This document shows, one piece after another, positions 54,292 through 62,168 of a stretch of DNA of 64,000 nt. The notes under the pieces were generated by a model. It was given only the letters and a program-made list of their open reading frames with translations. It was not told where the DNA came from and made no database searches. How positions within the stretch are numbered: position 1 is the stretch's first letter; each line of letters begins with the position of its first letter. The stretch is taken from contig NZ_OY284433.1 of NCBI RefSeq assembly GCF_958304185.1, positions 1,674,001-1,738,000 of the forward strand, read 5' to 3'. This stretch comes from an uncultured Erythrobacter sp. Its GTDB lineage: Bacteria > Pseudomonadota > Alphaproteobacteria > Sphingomonadales > Sphingomonadaceae. The position numbers and the translations under genes were made by a program.

Positions 54292-55118
54292 GGCTGCATT
54301 CCTTCCAGCAAGTCTTCGGTCAGTGCCGACAATGTCAGTGCTTCAGCGAAACGGTCCGATTGTTCAGGTGCATCAGCATAATGGATCGGCCGCGCATCGT
54401 CGCCATCACCCAGCATCGCCGGGAGGAGTTCCGGGGCCACCGGCAACACGGCAGGCGGATCGGGGGCACCACGCCGGACAGCCAAGCAACGATCGAGCGC
54501 GGCAACATGGTCGCGGTAATGCGCCGAGGACGGATCAAGCGGACGCTGGATCGCGCCGCTCGTCCCCATGCGCAGCTGGATACTGTCCACCCGCGCAAAC
54601 ACCGGATCGAGCCACGCCAGCCGCTCTGCAAACTCGCCGCCATAAGTCATCTCGTGGCCGGTATACCAATGCGAGAAGTCGAGCGTCAGCGACAGCTGCG
54701 GGAAGCGGGCGAGCAGATCGTTCGTGCGGCGCATATCCTGCGTCATCGTGGCTCGGTGCGTCTCGATGTGCAGGCGTTGGCCAGTCATTGCCGCAGCATC
54801 GAGCACTGCTTGTGCCAGCCGCGCCATGTCGTCGTCACTTTCGAACCCGGTACCGACATGGAGCGTGGTGAAATCCAGCCCTGCATCATGGTGGCAGCGC
54901 GCCAGGGGCAGCGCCTCTTGCGGTGTCAGCACCCGGCCCATGCCGCACGGGATCAGGCCAGCGTCGCGGATCTCAGCCCAATGCTCCCCCGCCACTACGC
55001 CGGCATAGCCATGCGCCTTCAGCAGCGCGAGTTGCTCAGGCAGCGCAAGACCATGCCCTGCGGAACCAGGCGGCAAATGCGCCAAGCCGCCAAGGCAAAT
55101 ATCGCGCCGGATCATCAT
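54288..55118 (-). CDS. TIM-barrel sugar-phosphate isomerase/epimerase (AP-endonuclease-2 family)
   Basis: A 276-residue xylose-isomerase-like TIM barrel: LLKAHGYAGVVAGEHWAEI, LDFTTLHVGTGFESDDDMARLAQAVLDAA, LHIETHRATMTQDMRRT (metal-binding glutamate and histidine), LSLTLDFSHWYTG and a final VAPELLP. Such enzymes epimerise or isomerise sugars, keto-acids or inositols. Start at ATG 55118 with CAGGAGC about 9 bases upstream; the frame is open to 55145. First gene of a two-gene unit with GH92, suggesting it works on the sugar that GH92 releases (inference). A 21-base-period direct repeat lies 57-96 bases upstream. Confidence 0.82.
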   Translation of the reverse strand: MMIRRDICLGGLAHLPPGSAGHGLALPEQLALLKAHGYAGVVAGEHWAEIRDAGLIPCGMGRVLTPQEALPLARCHHDAGLDFTTLHVGTGFESDDDMARLAQAVLDAAAMTGQRLHIETHRATMTQDMRRTNDLLARFPQLSLTLDFSHWYTGHEMTYGGEFAERLAWLDPVFARVDSIQLRMGTSGAIQRPLDPSSAHYRDHVAALDRCLAVRRGAPDPPAVLPVAPELLPAMLGDGDDARPIHYADAPEQSDRFAEALTLSALTEDLLEGMQP

Positions 55119-55174
55119 TGCGCAAAGCTCCTGAAACAGAGGCAAAACCTAGCCTTGATTGCCCCGCCGCAGGC

Positions 55175-55214
55175 GATGATCGCTTGTCCAATCGCGATGA
55201 TAGTCTGTCCAATC
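55175..55214. promoter_or_regulatory. Tandem operator-like repeat for an AraC-type regulator
   Basis: GATGATCGCTTGTCCAATC (55175-55193) is followed by GATGATAGTCTGTCCAATC (55196-55214). They match at 16 of 19 positions with a period of 21 bases, two helical turns, which is how AraC-family proteins usually bind (two half-sites on one face). It sits between the divergent isomerase-GH92 unit and the araC-type gene, 82 bases before the latter. Confidence 0.65.
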
Positions 55215-55295
55215 CTTGTCATTGCGCCCTTGCGGGACAGCGCAAGAGCGTGAGAGGATCGTGACCCGCTGCCAAAACTGTTCTATCGTTGTGCT

Positions 55296-56135
55296 ATGGA
55301 CGCAGGCACTCTTTGCGAGCCGATCGCGCTGGATCCGGCCAGTTCCATCCGCGTCGAACGGGTTGAGCGGCCCTCGGATTCCGCTGCGCCGACCCCGTTC
55401 CCGCATTTTCACGAACCCGCCGAACTGATCTGGTTCAACCGCGCGGATGGCGAAGTGACGACCGAGCATGGTGTCTTTCCGATCACTGCTGGAACCCTGC
55501 TGTTTCTGCCTTCGATGACGACCCATGACTTCCGCCTGGCTGCGGGAGCGACAGCATGGGTGCTGGTGCATCTCGATCCGTCGGTCACTGTCGCAGGCCC
55601 GGGCTTTGGCTCCGGCATCCTGTCCTCACCGCGCTGGCATTGCCCGCCCAAGGAGGAGCGCGCCCGGCTGGCCATGGCGTTCGACTGGCTGGTGACGCTG
55701 GCGGCTCGTCCCGAGCGTTCGGCCGATGTGCTGGCACTCACCCGGCTTCTGCTCAAGGAACTGCCGCTGCCTGATCCCGCCGCCGACATGACCGCCGCTG
55801 GCCTCGCGCTGCACCGCTTGCGCCCCGCGCTCGATCTGGTGGCCGCGGTTACCGATCGCCCTGTCACAATCGAGGATGCCGCCGCGCGGTGCCACCTGTC
55901 GCCGACCTATTTCTCGCGCGCCTTTTCCAAGCAATTCGGCGTGGGCTTTTCGGAATATGCGCGGCAGTACCGGCTGCGGTCAGCCGCGCGCAGCCTGACG
56001 ATGGGCGGATCACGCGTGTCCGAGATTGCCTATAGCAACGGGTTTTTCAACCCGTCGCATTTCTCCGCTGCGTTCCAGAAGCGGTTCGGCATTTCGCCGT
56101 CACAATTCCGCAAGGCTTACCAAACGCGCCGCTAA
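55296..56135 (+). CDS. AraC-family transcriptional regulator
   Basis: A 279-residue regulator. An N-terminal cupin-type sensor (FPHFHEPAELIWFNRADGEVTTEHGVFPITAGTLLFLPSMTTHDFRL, about 35-90) precedes a C-terminal pair of helix-turn-helices: VTIEDAAARCHLSPTYFSRAFSKQFGVGFSEYARQYRLRSAARSL and VSEIAYSNGFFNPSHFSAAFQKRFGISPSQFRKAY. The sensor probably binds a sugar made by this locus. It is divergent from the isomerase-GH92 unit across the tandem repeat and its stop codon overlaps that of the GH13 gene on the other strand by 3 bases. Confidence 0.92.
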   Translation: MDAGTLCEPIALDPASSIRVERVERPSDSAAPTPFPHFHEPAELIWFNRADGEVTTEHGVFPITAGTLLFLPSMTTHDFRLAAGATAWVLVHLDPSVTVAGPGFGSGILSSPRWHCPPKEERARLAMAFDWLVTLAARPERSADVLALTRLLLKELPLPDPAADMTAAGLALHRLRPALDLVAAVTDRPVTIEDAAARCHLSPTYFSRAFSKQFGVGFSEYARQYRLRSAARSLTMGGSRVSEIAYSNGFFNPSHFSAAFQKRFGISPSQFRKAYQTRR

Positions 56136-57667
56136 CCGGGCACCCGGTACAAAGCGGTCTGAAACGGCTTCAGTGCGCCGCTGTTGCCATTGATCAGGTC
56201 CGGCCCATGCTCGCCCGCGACGGGCGGCGTCAGCGCGAACGGGCTGAGGTTCGTGACGATCACCAACGTCTCCGCGCCCGTCTTGCGTTCCACCATCAGC
56301 ATGCCCGCTGGGCTCTCCAGCACCTGCTGCGTGCCGGACACCAGCGCCGGATGCGCTTTGCGCAGCATTGCCAGCTTGCGATAATGGCTGAGTAGCGAGG
56401 CGGGCATGTCCGTCTGCTCGGCTACCGAAACGCCGTCATGATCGCGGGCGTAGCGCTGATCCCAGTACCGCTCTCCGGGACGCCGATACCACAGCGCTTG
56501 ACCGGGGGTCGCATCCTCGGCAGCCCACTTGAATGCCTCACGCACCGGGATGTGATTTTCGTCCGTGGGATAGCCTGCATCCATCGCCCCGCGCATACCC
56601 AGCTCCTGCCCGTAATAGAGGATCGGCGTGCCTTTGAGCATGAACATCAGGCTGGCGGCGGTGCGCAGCTTTTCGGGCGTGATGCCGGGGTCGGAGGCAA
56701 TGCGGCTGACATCGTGGTTCTCGGCAAACAGCAGCTGCGCCTTGCCTGATGGTGTGATCGCTGCGGTCTTGGTGATCGCCTCGACCAGCGCTGCCTTGTC
56801 GAACTTGCGGATCGCGTCGTGGATCGGGAAGGCGAACACAGCGCTGACATCCGAGCGGGCGAGATAGTCCTCGCCATATTTCCAGTCGGACTGTTCGGCG
56901 ATGAAGGCGAGATCGGGGTTGAGAGCGCGCAGCTTGGCGAAGGCGGGGTTCCAGAAATCGCGGAACAGGTTGGTAAGCAATCCCTTGTCGTCGAGATCAT
57001 CCATCATATGATCGAGCCGGAAGCCGTCCACGCCATCGTCGAACTTCCCATCACCATCGGGATCGACCCAGCCTTTGAGATAATTGTCGAAATAGGCGCG
57101 CACCTTGGGATGCTTCAAATCGACCGTCGTGACCCCGTGCGTATCACGGCCGAAATGGGCAATCTCGCGGAGGCCGAAGGGGCCTTCTTCGGCGATGCCC
57201 TTGGCGCGGTCGTCCCACAGCATGAAATCGGCATAGGTGGAGTTGCGGTCAGCCAGCGCCGCCGTCCACCACGGGTGCCCTTCGGCGAGATACTGGAACT
57301 CCATATCGAGGTAGATCTTGATGCCGCGCGCATGGGCATCGGCGATAAGCCGCTGAAGATCTGCGCGCGTGCCGTAACGCGGGTCGATCCCTTCGAAATC
57401 GGTCGCGAAGTAATTGTGATAAACGCGCGAGGGGTAAAGCGGCGTCATCAGGATCGCGGTGACGCCGAGGGTTTCAAGGTAGGGCAGGCTCTGCCGCACG
57501 CCCTCCAGATCGCCGTGGCCATCGCCATTGCTGTCGCGGAAACTGCGGTGGAAGATGTGATAGACGACCTCGTCCGCGAGCACGTTGCGCGCTGGTGCAG
57601 GCGCTGCCGTGGCGGGTGCGGGGAGAGCCATAAGAACGGCGGCAAGGGCGGTCAGCAGCGGCTTCAT
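56132..57667 (-). CDS. Secreted GH13 alpha-amylase-family enzyme
   Basis: A 511-residue exported glycosidase (signal PLLTALAAVLMALPAPATAAPA). The (beta/alpha)8 barrel has the GH13 triad D219 (GFRLDHM), E258 (FIAEQSD) and D319 (ENHDVSR). The region-I strand reads YLDMEFQYL where most members have D-x-x-x-N-H, so the usual Asn-His pair is missing; this may mark a special subfamily. GKFDDGVDGF with DPDGDGKF suggests a calcium site. Substrate probably an alpha-glucan or malto-oligosaccharide. The MFS transporter gene is 10 bases upstream on the same strand, so an export-cleave-import pair is likely. Confidence 0.9.
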   Translation of the reverse strand: MKPLLTALAAVLMALPAPATAAPAPARNVLADEVVYHIFHRSFRDSNGDGHGDLEGVRQSLPYLETLGVTAILMTPLYPSRVYHNYFATDFEGIDPRYGTRADLQRLIADAHARGIKIYLDMEFQYLAEGHPWWTAALADRNSTYADFMLWDDRAKGIAEEGPFGLREIAHFGRDTHGVTTVDLKHPKVRAYFDNYLKGWVDPDGDGKFDDGVDGFRLDHMMDDLDDKGLLTNLFRDFWNPAFAKLRALNPDLAFIAEQSDWKYGEDYLARSDVSAVFAFPIHDAIRKFDKAALVEAITKTAAITPSGKAQLLFAENHDVSRIASDPGITPEKLRTAASLMFMLKGTPILYYGQELGMRGAMDAGYPTDENHIPVREAFKWAAEDATPGQALWYRRPGERYWDQRYARDHDGVSVAEQTDMPASLLSHYRKLAMLRKAHPALVSGTQQVLESPAGMLMVERKTGAETLVIVTNLSPFALTPPVAGEHGPDLINGNSGALKPFQTALYRVPG

Positions 57668-57677
57668 TGTCGGACCT

Positions 57678-59108
57678 TTACGCTAGGAAATCATCGGCAG
57701 AGCGAAGCTGGAACCACAGCAAGGCAGACAGGCTAATGAAACCGCCTGACAATGCGAACACCAGACCGGTGTCGGTGGTGGATGCAGCAAAATGAGCAAT
57801 GCCGAGGCTGGAGACGAGCTGCGGCAGCACGACAGAGAGATTGAACAGACCCATGTAGAGGCCCATCCGGCTGCCATCGACATGGCTCGACATGATCGCG
57901 AACGGCAGGCTGACGATTGAGCCCCAGCCGATCCCGCACACCGCCATCAGCAGGTAAAGCTGCCAGGGCTGCGCCACGAGGAACCACACCGCAAAGCATC
58001 CCGCCGCCATGATGCACAGCGCCGCTCCATGCACCCGCACAGCACCAAAGACACGCGCCAGCGGGCCAAGTGCCAGCGGCGCGATGGCTGCGACCGCGTT
58101 CAGCGCCAGGAACGCAAGGCTCGTGACCTGCCCCAGCGCCGCATCGTCCAGCGCAGGGATGCGATCCTGCAAGAAGCTCACCATGAACACGAAAATCGGC
58201 TGCACGCCCAGCCAGCACAGCGCGCTGGCGGCGACAATGCGGCGGAAGATGCTGTCCCCGTCGGTCGGCCGTGCAAAGGCATGGCCGATCAGCGCCAGCG
58301 TCGCGCTCGCGCACAGGATTTCGGCCACGTAACCGTCCGGCTGGTTGCCAGCGAACCGCAGGACCAGCCCGTAAAGGTTGTAGACGAGCAGCGCCCACAG
58401 CGGTGAGATCGCCAACGCGATCCTTGTCAGAGACGGTGGCTGCGTGGTCGCCGTGAGGGTTTCGGGAGCGGTCAGTGTCGCAGGCTCGGCAATCAGCAGC
58501 GATGGCACCAGCGTGAACAGCACCACAAACCCGGCCGCGACATAGATCAGCGCATCATTCCCGAACAGCGCCGCGATGGCATAGGCGCCAACCCCGAAAC
58601 TGCCCGAGACGACCTGCATGGTCGAATAGCCGCGCGTGCGCTCCGCCCCCTCAGTGGTAACGTCGGCAATCAGGGTGCGCGCCGGATTGAAGCCGACATT
58701 GACTGCAAGATCCAAAGCGAGCGCCACCGTGATGGCGACGCCGATGACACTCGCCAGTCCGACCGCGCTGGAAATCACGCCGATCTGCGGCAGCAGCAGC
58801 ATGGAAACAGCGGCCACCAAACCGCCGGTGATGATGAAGAACCGCCTGCGACCGTTCCAGATCCAGACCCGGTCGCTGAGCGCACCGATCAGCAACTGCC
58901 CCGCAATCCCGGCCAGGGGGCCGGCCGCCCAGACGAGGCCAATCTCATGAATTTCGAGGCCGTAGCGTGTCGCAAGGATCCAGCTGAGCACCGAGATCTG
59001 GACCGATAGCGCCAGACCCATCGCGGTCGAGGGTAGGCTAAGCAGCAGGAAAAAGGCAGGCGGGCGGCTCCGCTGGCTGGCAAGCGTGCCGATGCCGGAC
59101 CGCGCCAT
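57678..59108 (-). CDS. SLC45/GPH-like sugar:proton symporter (MFS)
   Basis: A 476-residue inner-membrane transporter with about 12 hydrophobic helices. The motif after helix 2, GALSDRVWIWNGRRRFFIITGG, is the SDR...GRRR signature of the GPH/SLC45 sucrose-maltose group; GFNPARTLIADVTTEGAERTRGYSTMQVVSGSFG resembles the middle signature of that family. The ATG at 59108 is chosen over an upstream one at 59162 because the first helix then follows a short basic leader. Pairs with the GH13 enzyme gene immediately downstream and is divergent from the second GH13 gene. Confidence 0.85.
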   Translation of the reverse strand: MARSGIGTLASQRSRPPAFFLLLSLPSTAMGLALSVQISVLSWILATRYGLEIHEIGLVWAAGPLAGIAGQLLIGALSDRVWIWNGRRRFFIITGGLVAAVSMLLLPQIGVISSAVGLASVIGVAITVALALDLAVNVGFNPARTLIADVTTEGAERTRGYSTMQVVSGSFGVGAYAIAALFGNDALIYVAAGFVVLFTLVPSLLIAEPATLTAPETLTATTQPPSLTRIALAISPLWALLVYNLYGLVLRFAGNQPDGYVAEILCASATLALIGHAFARPTDGDSIFRRIVAASALCWLGVQPIFVFMVSFLQDRIPALDDAALGQVTSLAFLALNAVAAIAPLALGPLARVFGAVRVHGAALCIMAAGCFAVWFLVAQPWQLYLLMAVCGIGWGSIVSLPFAIMSSHVDGSRMGLYMGLFNLSVVLPQLVSSLGIAHFAASTTDTGLVFALSGGFISLSALLWFQLRSADDFLA

Positions 59109-59305
59109 TAAAGCGCCGTCCCTTCGCCTTGCGAAACCTGCCTGCCAATCGGCCTCACGCACCGCTGCTCCCTTTGTGTGGCAGGGATGCTCATCGATAC
59201 ACGGCCCCCTGCTCCATTAGGCCAAACAATAGCGGATGTGCCGCCGCCAGTCCGGCCTGCTTGCTGCTCCAAAACCTGCCAAAAAATGTCGTTGTCTTGC
59301 GGTCG

Positions 59306-59317
59306 GCATGATCATGC
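59306..59317. promoter_or_regulatory. Perfect 12-bp palindrome in a divergent promoter region
   Basis: GCATGATCATGC is perfectly self-complementary and lies 60 bases before the alpha-glucosidase start and about 200 bases before the MFS gene start. It may be an operator for a sugar regulator. No second copy was noticed nearby, so chance occurrence is possible. Confidence 0.35.
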
Positions 59318-59376
59318 GAGACATGCCCCGCAAACTTGTCACAGACAGAGGCGATCAACCCAATTCAGGCACTTTC

Positions 59377-61002
59377 ATGATCGCACTCGAGCAAGACCCG
59401 GCGTCTGCCTCCGCCCCTGACACCGCCGATTGGCGGCGCGGCGCTGTTGTTTACCAGATCTATCCGCGCAGCTTTGCCGACAGCGATGGTGACGGGATCG
59501 GCGATCTGCCGGGCATTACAGCACGGCTGGATTACATCGCGTCACTAGGCGTGGATGCGGTTTGGATTTCGCCGTTCTTCGTCTCGCCGATGCATGACTA
59601 TGGCTATGACGTGGCTGATTACCGCGATGTCGATCCGCAGTTCGGCACGCTGGCAGATTTCGATGCGCTGCTGGCCAAGGCGCACGGGCTGGGATTGAAG
59701 ATCCTGGTCGATCTGGTGTTCGCGCACACCTCGCATCTGCACCCGTGGTTCGTCGCCAGCCGATCGGGTGCGCATGATCCCAAGGCGGATTGGTATGTCT
59801 GGGCCGAGCCCAAACCGGACGGTTCGCCGCCCAATAACTGGCAGTCGGTCTTCACCGGCTCGGCCTGGACCTGGGACGCGCAGCGCAAACGCTATTACAT
59901 GCACAATTTCCTGCCTCAGCAGCCGCAGCTGAATGTCCATCATCTGGAAGTGCAGGACGCCTTGCTGGATGTGATGCGGTTCTGGCTGGAACGCGGCGTG
60001 GACGGGTTCCGCTTGGATGCGATCAACTTTGCGATGCACAACCCGGCGCTGACCGACAATCCTCCGGCGGCTTCAAACCAGCGCCGCACCCGCCCGTTCG
60101 ATTATCAAAGCCACGTTCACAACCAGTCTCAGTCCGAAATCATCGCCTTTCTGCAGCGGCTTCGCGGGCTTGCCGACAGCTTCGGCGCGACCTTTCTGGT
60201 GGGCGAGATCGGCGGCGAATGGTCGGCGAGCGAGATGAAAAGCTACACGGCGGGCGATGCGCAGCTGCACAGCGCCTACAGCTTTGCGTTTCTCTCTGCG
60301 CCCAAGCTGGCGTCCGATCATGTCCGCGCGACGCTGGGGGAATGGGGCGGCACGCCGGAGGAGGGCTGGCCGTCATGGGCCTTTTCCAACCACGATGCGC
60401 CGCGCGTGATCTCGCGCTGGACCGGGGTTGACGGCACGCCCTTGCCTGCGGGTCTCACGCTGGCGCTGCTGATGGCATTGCGCGGCAATCTGTTCCTGTA
60501 TCAAGGCGAAGAACTCGGCCTGCCGCAGGCCGATCTACCGTTCGAAGCGCTGCGCGATCCCGAGGCGATTGCCAACTGGCCCGAGACGATGGGCCGCGAT
60601 GGCGCGCGCACGCCGATGCCGTGGGCTCACGCCGCGCCTGAGGCGGGATTCACCACCGGCCAGCCGTGGTTGCCAATCGTGTCTGAGCACCGGGCGCTGG
60701 CGGTTGATGTGCAGGAGGCCGATCCCGGTTCGACCTTGCAGCTTGCGCGCCAGCTGATCGCGCTGCGCCGGTCGCGCCTAGCACTGCGCGTTGGCGCGCT
60801 GGCATTTCTTGAGACCGAGCCGCAGCTGCTCGGCTTTGATCGCAGCATCGGTGATGAACGGCTGCGCTGTCTGTTCAACCTTGCGCCTCACCCGGTCGCT
60901 GCGCCGCAGCTGGAAGGGTGGAAGCCGGTCATGCGGATTGGGGCGGATGCCGGCCCGATCCGCATTGGCGCATTCGGCGCCATTATTGCGGAGCGGGCAT
61001 GA
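59377..61002 (+). CDS. GH13 alpha-glucosidase / oligo-1,6-glucosidase
   Basis: A 541-residue cytoplasmic GH13 enzyme (no signal peptide). Triad D214 (GFRLDAINF), E277 (LVGEIGGEW) and D340 (FSNHDAPRV); WRRGAVVYQIYPRSFADSDGDGIGDLPGI at the N-terminus is the alpha-glucosidase/trehalulose-synthase entrance. Region I is DLVFAHTS. It would hydrolyse imported malto- or isomalto-oligosaccharides to glucose. I start at the ATG at 59377 with the conserved entrance soon after; the frame is open to 59236 but reads as low-quality leader. Its stop codon overlaps the start of a P450 gene (ATGA). Confidence 0.92.
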   Translation: MIALEQDPASASAPDTADWRRGAVVYQIYPRSFADSDGDGIGDLPGITARLDYIASLGVDAVWISPFFVSPMHDYGYDVADYRDVDPQFGTLADFDALLAKAHGLGLKILVDLVFAHTSHLHPWFVASRSGAHDPKADWYVWAEPKPDGSPPNNWQSVFTGSAWTWDAQRKRYYMHNFLPQQPQLNVHHLEVQDALLDVMRFWLERGVDGFRLDAINFAMHNPALTDNPPAASNQRRTRPFDYQSHVHNQSQSEIIAFLQRLRGLADSFGATFLVGEIGGEWSASEMKSYTAGDAQLHSAYSFAFLSAPKLASDHVRATLGEWGGTPEEGWPSWAFSNHDAPRVISRWTGVDGTPLPAGLTLALLMALRGNLFLYQGEELGLPQADLPFEALRDPEAIANWPETMGRDGARTPMPWAHAAPEAGFTTGQPWLPIVSEHRALAVDVQEADPGSTLQLARQLIALRRSRLALRVGALAFLETEPQLLGFDRSIGDERLRCLFNLAPHPVAAPQLEGWKPVMRIGADAGPIRIGAFGAIIAERA

Positions 61003-62168
61003 CACAGGACACCGATATCAGCCAAGGCAGCACCCTCGACCCCTTTGCGGCCGCCCGCCGCGCGCAAGGTGTACTGCAAGTCGACTTTGACGGCGAGCCC
61101 ATCCCGATGATCCTCGGCCACCGCGAGGTGCGCAAAGCAGCCAAGGATTGGGAGACTTTCAGCTCCGATGCCCCCTGCCGCGTGCCGATCCCGGCAGAGA
61201 CCAACGTGCGGTCGGTCCGGCAACTGCCGATCGAAGCCGATCCCCCCCTGCACAAGGCGGCGCGCGATCTGTTGAAGCCGTTCTTCATGCGTCCGGCCAA
61301 GCCCGAATATGTCGCGCAGATCGATGCACTGGTGGGGCGGCTGATCGAACCGCTGATCGGAGCACCGGAGGTCGAAATCGTCCGCGGCTTTGCGCTGCCG
61401 CTCCAATCGCTCGCGTTGACCCACCTGCTCGGCATGCCGGAAGCCGCGGCCGAGGAGTGGATCGGGTGGGGCATCCATGTCTTCCATGATGGCGAAAACA
61501 GCGGCGAGAAAGGCTCGGTACTCGATCGCTATATTCGCGGACAGATCGCGGCGGCCAGCAGCAATCCGGGCGATGACCTGTTCGGGGCGATGACACGCAT
61601 GGAACTGAATGGGCGACCGCTGACGACCGACGAGATGGTAGGTATCGCCAACCTGACCTTCGCCGGTGGGCGCGATACCATCATCACTGCCGTTTCCTCG
61701 ATCATCGCCTATTTCGCCGACAACCAGCCCGCGCTTGACTGGCTGTGCGAAGAACCCAAGCGGATAGCCTTTGCGGTCGAGGAGTTCGTCCGGGTTACAT
61801 CTCCGCTTACGCATATTGGGCGCGTTTGCCCGCGACCAACGTCAGTCGGCCCGCACGATGTTGCCGCTGACGCGCGCATTTCGCTGTGTTGGGCCTCGGC
61901 AAATTTCGACGAGACCGTATTCGATGCACCGGAGGAAATCCGCCTCGACCGGATGCCCAACCCTCATTTGGGATTCGGCAGCGGGCACCATAATTGTCTG
62001 GGAGCGGCCCAAGCCCGCGCAATCTTGCGCAGCCTGATACGCCAACTGGGCGAGCAAACATCTTCGATAAAGATCCTAGAACAGGAGCGCGGGGAAGAGC
62101 GGTTTGGCGCTATCCGGCGCGAGGTAGGCTTTCGGTTCTTGCGGGTGAACATGCAGCCGCGCGTATAG
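60999..62168 (+). CDS. Cytochrome P450 coupled to the alpha-glucosidase gene
   Basis: A 389-residue soluble bacterial P450. PIEADPPLHKAARDLLKPFF is the C-helix region, FAGGRDTIITAVSSII the I-helix (GGRDT in place of the usual AGxDT), EEFVR the K-helix ExxR and LGFGSGHHNCLGAAQAR the heme loop with C333. The N-terminal 30 residues are hydrophilic, so it is cytosolic. Redox partners are not adjacent. Its ATG overlaps the glucosidase TGA by 4 bases, so the two proteins are made from one message. Codon use matches the neighbours up to the end; after 62168 the DNA becomes degenerate. Confidence 0.9.
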   Translation: MTQDTDISQGSTLDPFAAARRAQGVLQVDFDGEPIPMILGHREVRKAAKDWETFSSDAPCRVPIPAETNVRSVRQLPIEADPPLHKAARDLLKPFFMRPAKPEYVAQIDALVGRLIEPLIGAPEVEIVRGFALPLQSLALTHLLGMPEAAAEEWIGWGIHVFHDGENSGEKGSVLDRYIRGQIAAASSNPGDDLFGAMTRMELNGRPLTTDEMVGIANLTFAGGRDTIITAVSSIIAYFADNQPALDWLCEEPKRIAFAVEEFVRVTSPLTHIGRVCPRPTSVGPHDVAADARISLCWASANFDETVFDAPEEIRLDRMPNPHLGFGSGHHNCLGAAQARAILRSLIRQLGEQTSSIKILEQERGEERFGAIRREVGFRFLRVNMQPRV

